A stretch of 64,000 bases of DNA from Kingdonia uniflora (GCA_014058105.1 JACGCM010000172.1:1-64000); one strand, 5' to 3'. Positions 22,365 through 34,410 are shown, counted from the stretch's first letter. Numbers and translations: made by a program. Notes: generated by a model not told the origin, from the sequence alone.

Positions 22365-23503
22365 AATTTCCCTTTTCTACTCCTTATTGTTGATTGGATT
22401 TTAACTTTGGTTGGAACCCTTGTGGCTTGGGTTGTTTTAGGGTTTTGTAATTTGGGGTTTTCGTTGAGATTACGGAGTTGTGTTTATTGCTGTTGTTGGG
22501 CTATTGGCGTTGGTATGATTATTACCTGTGGGGTTGAGGTTGGGTTACTCTGTTGATTATTGGGTTGCGGTTTGTCATTTATCAGGCAAGTTTCCTTCCT
22601 TGCTAAACTCCTTTACTAATTTAATCAGTGTTGATTTAGAGTGCTACTCTGGACAGAGAGGTGTTTGTGATATAGTTATAGTCTATATTGTATTCCTCAG
22701 TAGTTGTTATTTCAGTACATTTTTTCCTATTGTTAGGCATGTAGGGTACTGGTACTCTCTTTGACCTTTACGAAGTTGTGCATTTGGGTGGTATTCTAGT
22801 GGCTTTGTCCTTGAATATTTTCTTTCAGTCTTGTAGAAACTGATGTTGTTTGGATGATGTGACGGGTGAGTCACTGTTTGCATCTGTGTTAGAATTTTTT
22901 ACCATCTTCTGAGGCAGGTGGTTATCCTATGTGTGTGATGGCCGTGTTGGGGCTGTTGTGTCAGGATTGTTTACCCTTATCTCAGGTAGGGGGTTATCCT
23001 ATGTGTGTTGGCCGTGTCGGTGGCCATTGTGTTTTGATCATTGGGATCTATTTGCAGCGTGGGTTTTTGTATTCTTTTAACTTAACGGGGTCGGATACAT
23101 AGCAAAGCTCTACATCAGCTGACCCTCGATAGGATTTAGGATTCCTACATCGGGTTAAAATAAGTAGGTGAAGTTCGGGTTGGATACAAATAGATCTATT
23201 ACCCATCTGGGAGTATGGGATGGTATGAGACAGTTTCCTTTAGTACCCGTCTTATCCTCTGTAAGGTTGAAATCCCTTGGAATAAGTGAAATAAAGTTCA
23301 GACGGTAGCTCTGTGGGTTGCAAAGCCCAGAACACTCTGATCAAATAAAGTTCAGAGGCAGAGTAGTTGCTGGCTTTGATGTAGGCTTCAACTATGTTGG
23401 TTCCTATTTTTGCAGCTACAGATTTTGTTCTTATTGTAGCATCTCTTGTACAATCTCAGGTTTTAACGCTGTACATTATTGAGATATTGTATTGATATTT
23501 TAG

Positions 23504-23529
23504 TTATATATATATATATACATATATAT
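23504..23529 (+). promoter_or_regulatory. TATA-like run near 3' end of solo LTR A
   Basis: An alternating TA run about 175-200 bases before the LTR end, followed by CTTCTTCCGCTTTA as in the other family-A copies. It is the probable core promoter of the ancestral element. Confidence 0.5.
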
Positions 23530-23702
23530 CTTCTTCTTCCGCTTTATTCATTTTACTCTGATGATATTGCTATAGTGAACGACTGAGCAATTTCCTATTA
23601 TCAAGGTTATTTGTGGGGGCGAATCTTTGGATTCCCCGACCAGCACGCCCCGGATGGCATGGTTTTAGATATGCTCTAATTATTAGATTTTGGGGCGTGA
23701 CA

Positions 23703-24165
23703 GGATGAGATTCAACAATTCCTTGATTCCCGATATATTGGTCCTCCTGAAGGTGCTTGGATGATATTTGGGTTCAAAATGCATGAATAACAACCAAATA
23801 TTGTAAGATTAGCATTGCATTTACCTGGAATGCATCAAGTTACCTTTAACGCAAATAAATTGATGTCCTCAATTATTGCTTGAGCAGCTAATAAAAGGAT
23901 GTCACTCACTGCAATTTTTGATTATTGTGCCTCTCATGGTAATGTAAGATCATTTACATATCAAGAGTTTCCTTATCAAAATACTTGGCATAAGGATAAT
24001 AAAGTTTGGATAAGCTGATCACCGCGCAGTACGTTCATAATTGGTCGAATATACTATGCAAACCCAAACTCAGGAGAGAGGTACTACTTGAGGTTGCTTC
24101 TGACAGTAGTAAAGGGTCCAGCATCTTTTAAATCGTTATGTACAATCAAAAATTTGGTTTATTAG
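23703..24165 (+). pseudogene. Helitron Rep C-terminal part
   Basis: This continues the frame broken by the solo LTR: IQQFLDSRYIGPPEGAW, then LHLPGMHQV, AIFDYCASHG and GRIYYANPNSGERYYLRLL. These blocks lie between the Rep tyrosines and the helicase in plant Helitron proteins. Stops interrupt it at about five places. It is cut at 24165 by the next solo LTR. Confidence 0.85.
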
Positions 24166-24359
24166 TGTCAAGCCCCAAAATCCAGTAATCGGTAGCTTGA
24201 CAAATTAATAAATTCTAAGTAGTACAGGCCAGGGAATCCAAAGATTCTACACCACAAATTGCCAAGCCGTAGAAAAATTTTGGCTCGGCTATTCATATAT
24301 TGCAATAATCATCAGACTAAGGAAATAACAATACAACAATATAACGCGGAAGAAAAAGT

Positions 24360-24374
24360 CATATATATACATAT
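24360..24374 (-). promoter_or_regulatory. TATA-like box in solo LTR B
   Basis: The minus strand reads GTATATATATGACTTTTTCTT about 190 bases before the LTR end, equivalent to sites in both LTRs of element B. Confidence 0.5.
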
Positions 24375-25920
24375 CAGATGAAAAAGTAATACAACATCTC
24401 GAATAAAACTCAGCGGCACATGCTGAGAACACCTATAGAAATCTAAAACCAAAGGAAATCTGCACTGGCAAAAACTGTCTATGAACTGGCTAACCATGCG
24501 GCAGTCCAAGCTAATCAACCTCTGAAATGGTTAAAAATGCGAGAGTGAGCAAACAAATAGCTTACTAATCCAACAGAACTAAATAACTTACTAATAACTG
24601 GTACTGAAATTAGAGTAGAGATGAATGTAATATAGAACAGGTAAATACAGTCTAGCAATATAATAAGTGACAATAACAGATACGGAGTTGATAAGGAAAG
24701 GAGATAGAGTTGATGAGAGGAGAGAATGTAGAAGGAATGTGTGAAGAGAATAGAGAAGAGATTATGATGATATGATAGTATGCAATGCCATGACGTGAAG
24801 TGATGACTAGGATAAACCTACACTTATCCTAGATGCAGTGATATGTTATGATGAGTAGGGATATTCCCATAAATATCCCCGAATGCAGAAAGATTCAATG
24901 ATTAAAAAGTGTTCTCAATCCTATTATAATGTTGATTAATCAACCGCTAATGCCTAATGTTTATCTTAAAGAGATCAGTAAAGGGATACACTGGTACAAT
25001 TTCTTTATGCTCAACCAAGCTAGGATAGTCACACTTGATCAAAGTGGTAATGGGTCTATCAACCTAATGAAGCAATAGTCCGTACCATTTCAAGGAATTT
25101 CAACCTCACCGTAGAATAAGTTGGGATCTCCATGACTCTGCCTCATACCATTCCACACTCCGGAATGGTTCTACTAGGTATGATAATGTCATTCCCAATC
25201 TCACCGTGTCTTTTAACCTGATCTTACGGACTCCTTGGATCCTATCGGAGGACAACCGAAACGGAGTGTTCGTGTATCCAATCTCAATATGTTTTGAAAA
25301 TGTGCCATAATTTATTAAGGTACAACCGGTGCACAAGAGAACAACTCAGCTACCGCTCACACAACAACACAAATCAGGATGAATAGAGACTCGGTTGCAC
25401 TGACTATGCATAGCCGACACAGGAACCTAACCATCACTATATTTAACCTAACAAACTCTTAAGGATAGAAGGGGCATTCCTTGGTAAGCCTCGAGAATGC
25501 TAACCCAACCACCACTAACTAAACTCAGGTCCTATGCGAGCCAAAACCCAATTCCAGATCAATTACAACCCAACTACAGGCTAACAATATAAACCGAATA
25601 ATTCCTAGGTTAAATTATAGTTAATCACAAAACATCTCTAAGTATAATATAACTCTCTAAAACAATACTCAAAAACTACTATAGAAACTTAGAAATGAAG
25701 GAATAAAACTCGCCTGAAGACAATCCCGAGTCCTGCAGAAATCAAACTCGGAAAACAAACTAAAATTCGCAGAACGGCCAACGAAACACCTGCAAGCTAA
25801 CACAATCACCAAGAACAACAAACAATCAATCAATTTAAGAAAATGACATCAAAACCAAATCCTAGAAATCAGACCTACGCCAAAAACGAGTGAAAAGAAC
25901 GGGAAAGGAATCGGGAATTT

Positions 25921-25926
25921 CTTACC
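25921..25926 (-). promoter_or_regulatory. Splice-donor-like site in LTR B copy
   Basis: The minus strand reads CTCGGTAAGAAA, downstream of the palindrome array and the CT-rich stretch (minus strand, about 26060-25980). The same position holds CTCGGTAAGT at 53583-53588 in element B. Confidence 0.4.
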
Positions 25927-26107
25927 GAGGAAAGGAGCGAAGCTTGCGACGAAGCGAGCGAAGAATCCTCGATGCGATGGGGAAGAGTGGATTGAGAGTA
26001 TGGAGGAGAGTGGAATAGGTTAGGGAGAGGAAAGAGAGAGATAGAAAAAAAGAGGAAAGTGAGGAAAGGCGAAAATAAACCAAACTAATGCAGAAAACGC
26101 GCCTCTG

Positions 26108-26215
26108 TTCAAATAGATAATGATCCTGTTCGAACAGAGTGCAGTGAATTCAAACAGAAACAAGTCCTGTTCGAATACAAAGGGTTCTGTTCGAATACAA
26201 ATGTTCTTGTTTGAA
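26108..26215 (-). repeat. TTCGAA palindrome array in solo LTR B
   Basis: TTCGAA or single-mismatch forms start at 26108, 26129, 26149, 26170, 26190 and 26210, a spacing of 20 or 21 bases. The intact ones are embedded in CTGTTCGAA(T/C)A. Confidence 0.85.
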
Positions 26216-26957
26216 TAGAACTGTTCCTGTACCAAAAATTAAACCCCGGAAATGCAACTAACCACCCCGGATACCCCAGAAACACCACGAACCACCACCA
26301 CTACCACATAAACACTATTACAAGCCCAACAAAGGTTTCTCAAGGCAGAAACACCACCTCCACCGCCTCACGGCCACCAAAACGCCTAATCCCCCAAAAA
26401 GGAATCTTTTTCTCGGGAGACTTCGAAACCTGCCGGCCACTCCAACGGCTCACCGAAACCACCCCAAACCACACACACAACAAACAAACAACACTACCAA
26501 CTCAACAAAGGTTTTTCAAAGTAGAAACACCACCTCCACCGCCTCACGGCCACCATAACGCCTAAACCCCCAAAAAGGAATCTTTTCCTCGGGAGACTCC
26601 GAAAATCTACCGGCCACTCCAATGGCTCATCGGAACCACCCCAAACCTCACACACAACAAGAAAACATCGCTACCAACCCATCTAGGGATTCTCAAGGCT
26701 ACAATGCCACCTCCTCCTCCAAATGACCACCGAACTGCCAAAATTATAAAAAGGATTCTAATGCTAAACCACAAAAAGAAATAAATGGATGCATAATGGA
26801 TGAATAAAATGGATGAAAGAGAACATGCAGAAAATGAATGTGAAACTTAACGTGAAGAAAAGGAATCTAATATGCCTATGAGATAAAGAATAGGAATATA
26901 TAAGCGGAAATGGAATATGAGTGAATATTAGGAATAATTAAAATACGGGTCATTACA

Positions 26958-28385
26958 ATAAGACATTTAAATCGACATGTGCCACAATGGGACTTTTAGA
27001 AGATGATAAAGAGTGAATTTATTGTTTAGATGAAGCTTCTATAATGCAGACTGGGAATCAACTAAGAAGATTATTTTGTCTTATTTTAGCTGAGTGTAAT
27101 CCTATTGATCCCCAACAACTATGGAACAGGTTCTGGGTTAATATTTGTGATGATCTAGCTTACAAGATGAAAGAACAATTTCATATTTTGAAACCAACCG
27201 AAGATGAAATCAAATGTTATTCGAAGCGGGAAAAATGCTTCAAGATTTTCCTCCAATGAAGCCGCCAAAAGGTAACTGGGGCACATTAACTTAAAGCAGA
27301 TTTATATTGGAGCAAAAGAAGTTCCAGTCTGATAAATGACTAGCAGGTTCTCTTGCTAATGTGAGTCGCTTGAATAATTCTCAAAAGCATGCTTATGATA
27401 CTGTTGTTGAGTCCATGTTAGGTATCAATGGATTTTTGTTTTAAATGGAGCAGCCGGGACTGGAAAGACCATTGTTAAGAATACAATTGTGGCCACTCTA
27501 CGTAAAAAGGGACATATTGTAATAATGGTCACAAACCTTTGTATTGCATCATTGCTTCTTGATTGTAGCTGAACAACCCATTCGACCTTTCGCATCCTAA
27601 TAAATGAGGTTAAAAATTGTAAATGTGGATTTATAAAACAATCTATTCACGCAGATTTGTTTAGTAAAGCCAAGCTTATCATATGGGATGAGGTCCCCAT
27701 GCAGCATAAGTATTGTGTGGAAACAGTTGTGCGAGCACTGAGTGATGTTTGCAACGACAGTAGGCCTTTTGATAGGATTACAGTCGTACTCGGTAGAAAA
27801 TTTCATCAAATCCTCCTAGTTGCACCTAAAGGTGGGGTCGTGAGCAAATTGTTTCAACATCTTTGCGAAGATCGTTGATCTGACGACATGTTCAAGTTCT
27901 AACGTTCGCTGATAATATGTGATTGGATTACGCTGTACTAGAGAACAAACTATTCGCTGAGTTTTTGATGAAGGTAATTTTATCCTTTAAGTTATTTTTC
28001 AAGAGTTAACTTTACTACCTGATTCATGAACTGAATATGTTGTCATCTTTAATTTCTAATTCCTTAGGCTGGATCCAATCCTGAACAGATTGTATAATTT
28101 CAACTAGTAATCCAGAATTTAAAAACTGTTGGAGACCTCATACACTCAACCTACACACGTTTGAATGAATCTATCAAAAGACAAGATGGTTTTCTAATCG
28201 AGCGAACAATTCTTTCTACACGGAATGATGATTTTATCTCTATCAACGATAAAACTATAAATATGTTTCCTAGAGAATCGATAACTTATTTAGTTGTGAA
28301 TAAAATTCATGAAAATGAGGCAGCTGATAGTACATATGACAATCGGTACCCAAGTGAGTATTTGAACAACCTTGGACCTCCCGGC
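26958..28385 (+). pseudogene. Helitron PIF1-type helicase
   Basis: Blocks in order are QTGNQLRRLFCLILAECNP (27044 on), SRLNNSQKHAYDTVVESM (about 27365), Walker A NGAAGTGKT (about 27446-27472), a SLLLDCS-TTHS segment, and [15 protein letters not shown] (Walker B, about 27674-27718). [18 protein letters not shown] (motif III region) and the C-terminal NESIKRQDGFLIERTIL segment (28161 on) follow. This helicase would unwind DNA during rolling-circle transposition. Stops and frameshifts occur at about 27258, 27445, 27570 and 27880. The frame ends at a ...YLNNLGPPGL phrase at the junction with Helitron 2. Confidence 0.85.
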
Positions 28386-28400
28386 TTGTGAATGTTACAT

Positions 28401-29039
28401 TAAAGGAAAAATGGCTGATAACAGAGAGGCTATACCATATAACCCTTACCTGTCTGAGCTATTTTATTGTCATATCAATGTAAAAATTTGTGTGGGTCAT
28501 CAATGTTTTAAATACATTCACAAGTACATCTATAAAGGTCATGATCGTGTAACTATGGTGACTGTGGTGAACGAAATACAATACTATCTCGATTCTCGAT
28601 ATATTGGGCCTCCAGAAGGGGCTTGGCGACTTATTAGTTTTCCTCTACATCAAGAGAAACCTAATATAGTACGATTGGCATTGTATTTACCAGGGATGCA
28701 TCACATAATTTTAAATACACTAGAATCTATGGCCTCTATTCGTACTCGATCAGCTGATGAGAAAACATCTCTAACTGTATTTTTTGAATATTGTGTTGAA
28801 CATGATGATGCCCAAGCATTTACATACCAATAATTTCCTCAACACTTTGTGTGGCATGGAAATGATGGTCAAAAAGTTTGGACAAAAAGAAAGGAACAAC
28901 ATAAGTTTGTAATTGGTCGAATATACTTTGCAAGCCAAAACTCTGGGGAGAGATACTACTTGCGGTTACTTCTAAATATTATTAACGGACCAACATCTTT
29001 TGAATGTTTGCGTACTTACAACGGCGATGGGACTACTTG
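28401..29039 (+). pseudogene. Helitron 2 Rep C-terminal region
   Basis: The frame reads GKMADNREAIPYNPYLSELF, then KYIHKYIYKGHDR with the Rep tyrosines (about 28510-28550). QYYLDSRYIGPPEGAW, LYLPGMHHI and, after a stop at 28831, FASQNSGERYYLRLLLN follow. It is better preserved than the same region in relic 1, with only one or two stops. Confidence 0.85.
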
Positions 29040-30257
29040 AAGATGACAAAGAATGGGTTGATTGTTTATAGGAAGCTGCAGTCATGAAAACTGGATATCG
29101 GTTAAAAAGATTGTTTAGCATTATTTTATCCGAATGCAGTCCAATACAGCTGGAGGAGTTATAGAAAAAGTTTTGGAATAATATTTGTGATGATCTCGCC
29201 TACAAAATTCGAACAAAATTTTACATTGAAATTCTGACAAAAGATCAGATTTAAGAATATGGTTTGTATCTATCTATTAGATGAATAGTTATTTGAGTCA
29301 GGTAAAACTCTCAAAGATTGCCCAAAAATGCCATTACCAATAGGAATTTGGCATACCGTAAATGGGAATAGACTCATATGGGAACAAAGATAATTCCAGT
29401 ATGATGAGCAATTCGTACATGTCATTTTAAATGAGAATTGGTTAAATAATGCACAAGCGCAAGCTTATAGCGCGATTATGGATTCTGTGGCAAACAACCA
29501 CCGACATCTTTTCTTTTTGAATGGATCAGCTAGTACTGGTAAGACTATTGTTTACAATGTTATTGCCACTACTTGCCGAAAAGAGGGGAATATTGTTATT
29601 ATGGTAGCTAATTATATGGGATGAGGTTCCAATGCAGCACAAGCACTATGTAGAGGCGGTCGAACGCACATTACGAGATATGAGAAACGATAATTGACCA
29701 TTTTGTGAGATTACAGCTGTGCTTGGTGGGTACTTTCGTAAAATACTGCATGTTGTGCCTAAAGGGGCCCGAAAACAAATTGTTGCACTGGATTATTCTA
29801 CACCAACCAATGCACAATTCGTCAATTTTTTTATGGAGGTAATAATTTTTGTAATACATTACAAACATTTTTTCACTTTTTAATTTTCCCACAAGTCTAA
29901 TACTAACTTCTACATTGTTATGTTCTAAAATACATAGATTGGAAACAACCCTTTAGAAATTGTTTAATTTCCATCAACAATTCATAATTGTAAAACTGCT
30001 CAATACCTAATACTTTCGGTCTACCCAAATTTGAATATTTCTTGCGTAAGAGAACAATGCTTTCTAACTGAGAGAAAAAATTTATCTGCAAGAAACGATA
30101 ATGCGAGCGCAATCAATAATGATGTTTTAAATATGTTTTTGGGAGAACCAATAGTATATTTAGCAGCAGATAAAATTAAGAAACATGAGTCTATTGCCTT
30201 CAGAATCACGTTTAGACTTAAAGATCCATTTACATTAAACTCCCTTAGGTCCTTCAG
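29040..30257 (+). pseudogene. Helitron 2 helicase, internally deleted
   Basis: Visible blocks are MKTGYRLKRLFSIILSEC (29085), FLNGSASTGKTIVYN (Walker A with two altered residues, about 29515), then immediately [19 protein letters not shown] (Walker B, about 29610). The ~180 bases that separate these motifs in relic 1 are largely missing. RTLRDMRNDN and GGYFRKILHVVPKGAR follow, then the C-terminal ISCVREQCFLTERKNLSARN (30031 on). Stops occur at about 29160, 29250 and 29696. It ends at LNSLRSFR, equivalent to relic 1's end, followed by CAGGTGAAG, a good splice donor. Confidence 0.8.
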
Positions 30258-30259
30258 GT

Positions 30260-31470
30260 GAAGGTATTAACACCCACATTAAGTTGTGAGACATCGAATC
30301 CATCTCCTCCGTCATGGCATTACGCTACTGATCGGCAAAACTACTTGCCATAGCCATACTAAAAGATACTTGATCCTCAAAATTAAATAAATCCCCTTTT
30401 ACTAAATAAAGTTGATAATCTGAAGAAATAGTTGAATGCCTCTCTCTATATGATCTCCGAGTAGGAGCAAGAAGCTGGGCCAGAGGTAAAATGACAGGAA
30501 GCTGAATAGAAGTGGGTAGAGAAAAATTTGAGGGAGAACCGGTGCTACGACGGGGTCTGAAACTGGTTCTAGAACCGTACTCATCATAATGTCATTATCA
30601 GATAAATGCAGAAGCATAGCAACACTGATCGGAATAGCAGTTGGACTTAGAGTTTTAGATCCCACCTCGAAGACAACCTCTCAATGAATAGTACTGGTAA
30701 AATGATCTCCCTCCTCTATAAAATGGGCTTGAATACACTCAATAATTACCATATGTCGAGAAGGACAATAAAACCTGAATCCTTTTGATCTCTCAGGAAA
30801 ACCAACAAAGAAACAACTAACAATCCACGAATCTAACTTTTTGATATTTGGGTTAAATAATTTTGCCTATGCAGGACAACCCTAAACACATAAGTAATTA
30901 AGACTAGGATTTCTTCCAGTCCATAAATGATAATAATTAATAGGAACAGAATGAGAAGGAACTTTATTTTGAATATAGACTGAATAACATAAGCACTATC
31001 CCCACAAATTCACAAGTAAATCTGTATAACATAACATGTTGTGAACCATGTTCTGATAAGTTCAACCACATCATTCACAAACACCATTCTGCTCTGGTAA
31101 TCTAGGGGTAGTGTATTGAGCTACAATACTCTGATCCTTTAAATACTGATAGAAAGGTCCTGAATGTTGACCATCTTGATCGATCTTACCATAATACTCC
31201 CCTCCTCAATCTGACTTGACAACCTTGATCTTTTGATCAAACTTTTTCTCAACCTGTAACTGGAAAGTCTGGAATACATCAAATGATTCAGACTTTTGAT
31301 GGAGAAGAAAAATGTAGGTAAAACAAAAAAAATCGTCAATGAATGTGATAAAATATCGATGACAACCGCGAGACGAAATAGGAAAAGGTCCACATATATC
31401 TGTATGAATCAGCTGTAAATGGTCTGTGGTATGAGTATATTCAAATTTCTTGATCGCTGTTCAGTTTCCA
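30260..31470 (-). pseudogene. Ty1/copia integrase and RT start
   Basis: The minus strand about 31410-31050 reads DICGPFPISSRGCHRYFITF, FIDDF, FDVFQTFQLQVEKKFDQKIK, a VKSD-GGEYYGK block with the second catalytic Asp, and a TTPRLPEQNGV block containing the region of the catalytic Glu, in frames disturbed by single stops. About 30400-30260 reads EDQVSFSMAMASSF, then RNAMTEEMDSMSHN, the usual entry to copia RT. Sequence between (about 30450-31050) matches the integrase C-terminal and linker region only loosely. Confidence 0.8.
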
Positions 31471-31939
31471 CTAATGCAATCGTCGTAAGTCTGAAAATTA
31501 GAGAAGTTTAAAACCCCAAGAACCCCATCTCAAACTATAATCTCTAACCTCTTTCTGGAAATATGTCTTAGTCGTTTGAGCCATAACATCGAAGATTGCT
31601 TAGAAACTCTAGAATGTTTAGTAGTAAATGAAATATTAGTCTCAGCAGATAAATATAATAGAGATGTCTTAAATGAATAATCAAGAGATAGACAATATAA
31701 CCCATCAACTAGTAGACTAAAACCAATAATGGAATCATGATGAAGAATGTTAAAATCACCAAGTCTAAAATTGAAAAAATAACTGAAAGAATGTAATCGA
31801 GAAACTGAAACTAGATATCATCTCATCGAAGGCTTCTAGCATCTCTCGAGAAAACCTGTTCCTCTTGCCATGTCGGCTACCTGCTGATGAACCCCTACGG
31901 AGAATTCAAAATGTGAACAGTTACCTCAAAATTTAACCA

Positions 31940-32385
31940 CTAAGAGTTGGTAGAAACATCAACCAAATTAAATTCAAAGCAAACATAATTGTGCGTGCAC
32001 ACATTTCCACAGCCGTCATTCTTCAGTGATAAAATTTGAGATAAGTTACTGTACTGCCTTCCCTTGACGGAACTCTCGAGCTGTTTCTTAATAACATCTA
32101 GCAGTTCCTTTGCGGTACTTTTCTTAGTGATACCGCCCCGCATATTAAGATCGATAGAAGAACGAATAATAAGATTTGCCATTTTATTGGATTTGACCCA
32201 TTTAGCATGGGCCACTTTCTCAGCATCAAAAGAGGTATCCATGAGATCCACGGGCTTGACTTTAGTGAGAACAAAATTGAAATCAAGGTAGCCTAGGGCA
32301 ATCTTGATTTTGAGCTTCCAGTTGGAGTAGTTAGAGTCTACCAAGGTGTCAATATTAGTCAGTTAGTTCAAGATCATAGGTTCCA
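31940..32385 (-). pseudogene. Ty1/copia gag remnant
   Basis: The minus-strand frame contains SNYSNWKLKIKIALGYLD, AKWVKSNKMANLIIRSSI and TAKELLDVIKKQLE, the UBN2/DUF4219-like core of plant copia gag proteins. The ATG near 32344 is not certain: an upstream in-frame ATG at about 32384 precedes it but is separated by a stop. The CCHC knuckle expected downstream is not obvious at 31520-31940, which is heavily decayed. Confidence 0.8.
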
Positions 32386-32399
32386 TATCTACATGAACC

Positions 32400-34410
32400 A
32401 AAGAATTATTTTAGGACATGCAAAAATAAAAAAAATTATGCACATTTAACTTGATCTATAAAATATCTATAACTTGATTTCTTTAATCTCGATCCTACTT
32501 GGGGTTAGGATGGTCGAGTCAGAGTGTATATTATATTTTAAGGTATTAGGCTTTTAATTTGCAGGTACAGCGATGTATCATGGAATCCCTCATTCGGGTG
32601 GTTATTTGACATACATTGCCCCGTAGTTGGTGATCACTCACGCTCAAGACTAGACTGGTCACTTACAGTTTGACTCGAGATACTTCCTTACCTTTGGGTT
32701 GAGGTTTATTCTCATCTCCTCGTACTGTGTAGCCTATCTTGGCCCACTAATTAATTAGAAGTTTCTTAGCATCCTTTGGGTGGTCTAACTACTTTAAGTA
32801 TAATTAATAAAAAGTAGTCTTAATAAGAGTTGATGAAAGAGTCTTAACATTATGAGAAACGTTCAACTCCATGGACAAAACTTCCTTGGGTGTATTTGCC
32901 CATTTTATATACCGCCTTCTTAATGACTACTTGATCTCACTTAAACCTCATTAGAGATTCCTCGGCATTAAATCACTATATCATGAATGATATATTAGCT
33001 TATGCCAGATATGATCATTTAATTAATAATAAATATTAATGATTTGTAGCTTAAATATCTCATTACTAATTAATAGTAATTTCATAAGAGAGTCGCCTCA
33101 TTATGAAGTACAACATATACAATAAGTAAGAGAAAAAACCCATGACAAAAATTGCATATATCATAATTTTTAAGCAATTAAATCTCATGTCATCAATAAG
33201 CAAGCACCATGAAATAAGTAACAACATCGTTATGGTTCTGCCTTGAATATCTTCCCTCCTCTACTTTACTGTCTTAGCATCTAAAAAATATATAACGGTT
33301 TGGTGGAAGTTCTAATATCCCAAATAAGAATTTGAGCAGAAAAGCTGTCGAATCGCCCCACCGATCACCCCCACATAAGAATAGTATTGATGATAGCAGC
33401 TATGAGGCTATTCATACATTGTCACCATTTTAATCATCATTAACGCTAAACCCCATAACTGCTTCCCCAAACAAAATTGACAACTTATTTATTATTACAT
33501 TCTACTTAAACATCTCCTTAAACACAAACCAACAGTTGAAACACACTCTCCAAATATCAGCAAAACTCTAAAGATCAATGTTTTTTTTCTCGATGAATAG
33601 AAAAACAATGGCCGATGAACAAAAAAAATAACAAACAAAGAAATGGCTGAGGGGTCACAGTCAAAGAAATAGCTAATATAGAAGTCAAGTCGCCAAGCCC
33701 TGTTCTTCAATCGAAAAGAATATCCCATCAATCACAAACCATCGCTGTGATTCGTCACAACCCTAAACATCACAAACCCTATCACCTTACTAGATTTCCA
33801 TAAACTCAGAATTAATGGAATTTGGTCTTGCAGAGTTCACGATTACGACCGGCTTTGAAAGTTATTCAAACACCATAAGAACAAGGGAGAGATTCGCATA
33901 CTATAAATCAAATCAAATCATATTGCTTGTAAACACAAATCAAATTCAAAAAGCCTATAAATATTTGGATTTCCCCTTGTTGTCGACTTCTATCTTAAAC
34001 CCCAATCTGCCAAAATCTTAATCCCTATTGAACTAAGATAACAAGAATCTGAAATCACAAATCATGCATTCGAAATCATTTTATGAACCCTTATTAGAAG
34101 ATATTTGGAAAAATAGATAATGGGATAATGGAGAATTATCCCTCATATCAGATTTGAAACCCTTTAAGAGAATGATTAGTATTGATTCGATGAATTTGAG
34201 AGAGAAAAAAAAAACGTAGAAAAAAAATCTTTTGGGGATTGATTCAATAACAGACGTAGAGAAACTCTCTTTACTAATAAAAGGCAAAAGATTTACTATT
34301 ACGATTATCTTTTATCTCTGCTCGGGAACAAAACCAACATTAAAGTACATTAAAAGAACAAAACCTTCTGAGAATAATTATTTTACTATAGTAATTTGGA
34401 TCCTAGTGAC
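32400..34410. other. ~2 kb between copia PBS and gag, unexplained
   Basis: A copia element normally has a short leader here, so most of this stretch is probably a separate insertion or captured sequence. I found no terminal repeats, no coding domain and no similarity to the other repeats in the window. Small open frames exist on both strands without recognisable motifs. Confidence 0.45.

Larger units (their letters stand above)
21476..23702 (+). mobile_element. Solo LTR, chromovirus family A
   Basis: The start (AGTAGTGTCCCA) and end (GGATTTTGGGGCGTGACA) match the LTR ends of element A at 35893-38477, and similarity continues throughout: the GGTTTTGGGAGCCTGTGGTT segment, the TTCGAA array, the GATTGTTTACCAT segment and the TATA run. 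It is flanked by a 5-bp duplication GGATG (21471-21475 and 23703-23707). The interrupted Helitron frame (...ARDE|IQQFLDSRYIG) resumes after it. No internal region remains, which is the usual result of LTR-LTR recombination. Length is 2,227 bases, shorter than element A's 2,585. Confidence 0.9.
24166..26957 (-). mobile_element. Solo LTR, chromovirus family B (minus orientation)
   Basis: The ends TGTCAAGCCCC and CGGGTCATTACA match the LTRs of element B (44170-46939 and 51821-54615), and similarity extends through the length. Flanking 5-mers ATTAG (24161-24165) and ATAAG (26958-26962) differ at one base and are best read as an aged TSD. The Helitron frame resumes just after it. Length 2,792 bases, close to the 2,770 and 2,795 of element B's LTRs. 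No internal sequence remains. Confidence 0.9.
18420..28385 (+). mobile_element. Helitron relic 1 (Rep-helicase), interrupted by two solo LTRs
   Basis: The plus strand encodes the parts of a plant Helitron RepHel protein in order: a repeated N-terminal region, the Helitron-like N-domain, the HUH Rep nuclease, the Rep C-terminal part, and a PIF1-type helicase. Two LTR insertions, each with TSDs, separate Rep from helicase pieces. Removing them restores a continuous, though still stop-ridden, frame. Neither a 5' TC end nor a 3' CTRR hairpin end was found. The relic stops within the helicase at 28385, where a second Helitron copy begins. Confidence 0.85.
28386..30257 (+). mobile_element. Helitron relic 2, truncated at both ends, joined to relic 1
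   Basis: Sequence from 28386 restarts inside the Rep domain, upstream of its tyrosine block, and runs through the helicase to the same phrase at which relic 1 stops. It lacks the HUH part and everything N-terminal. No LTR interrupts it. It is similar to, but clearly diverged from, relic 1. The join to relic 1 is direct, with no recognisable terminal hairpin or spacer. Confidence 0.8.

Noticed and set aside
22311..22764. Open frames encoding hydrophobic peptides after the array in the solo LTR
   Set aside because: The region is non-coding LTR sequence. Equivalent positions in the other LTR copies lack a conserved frame.
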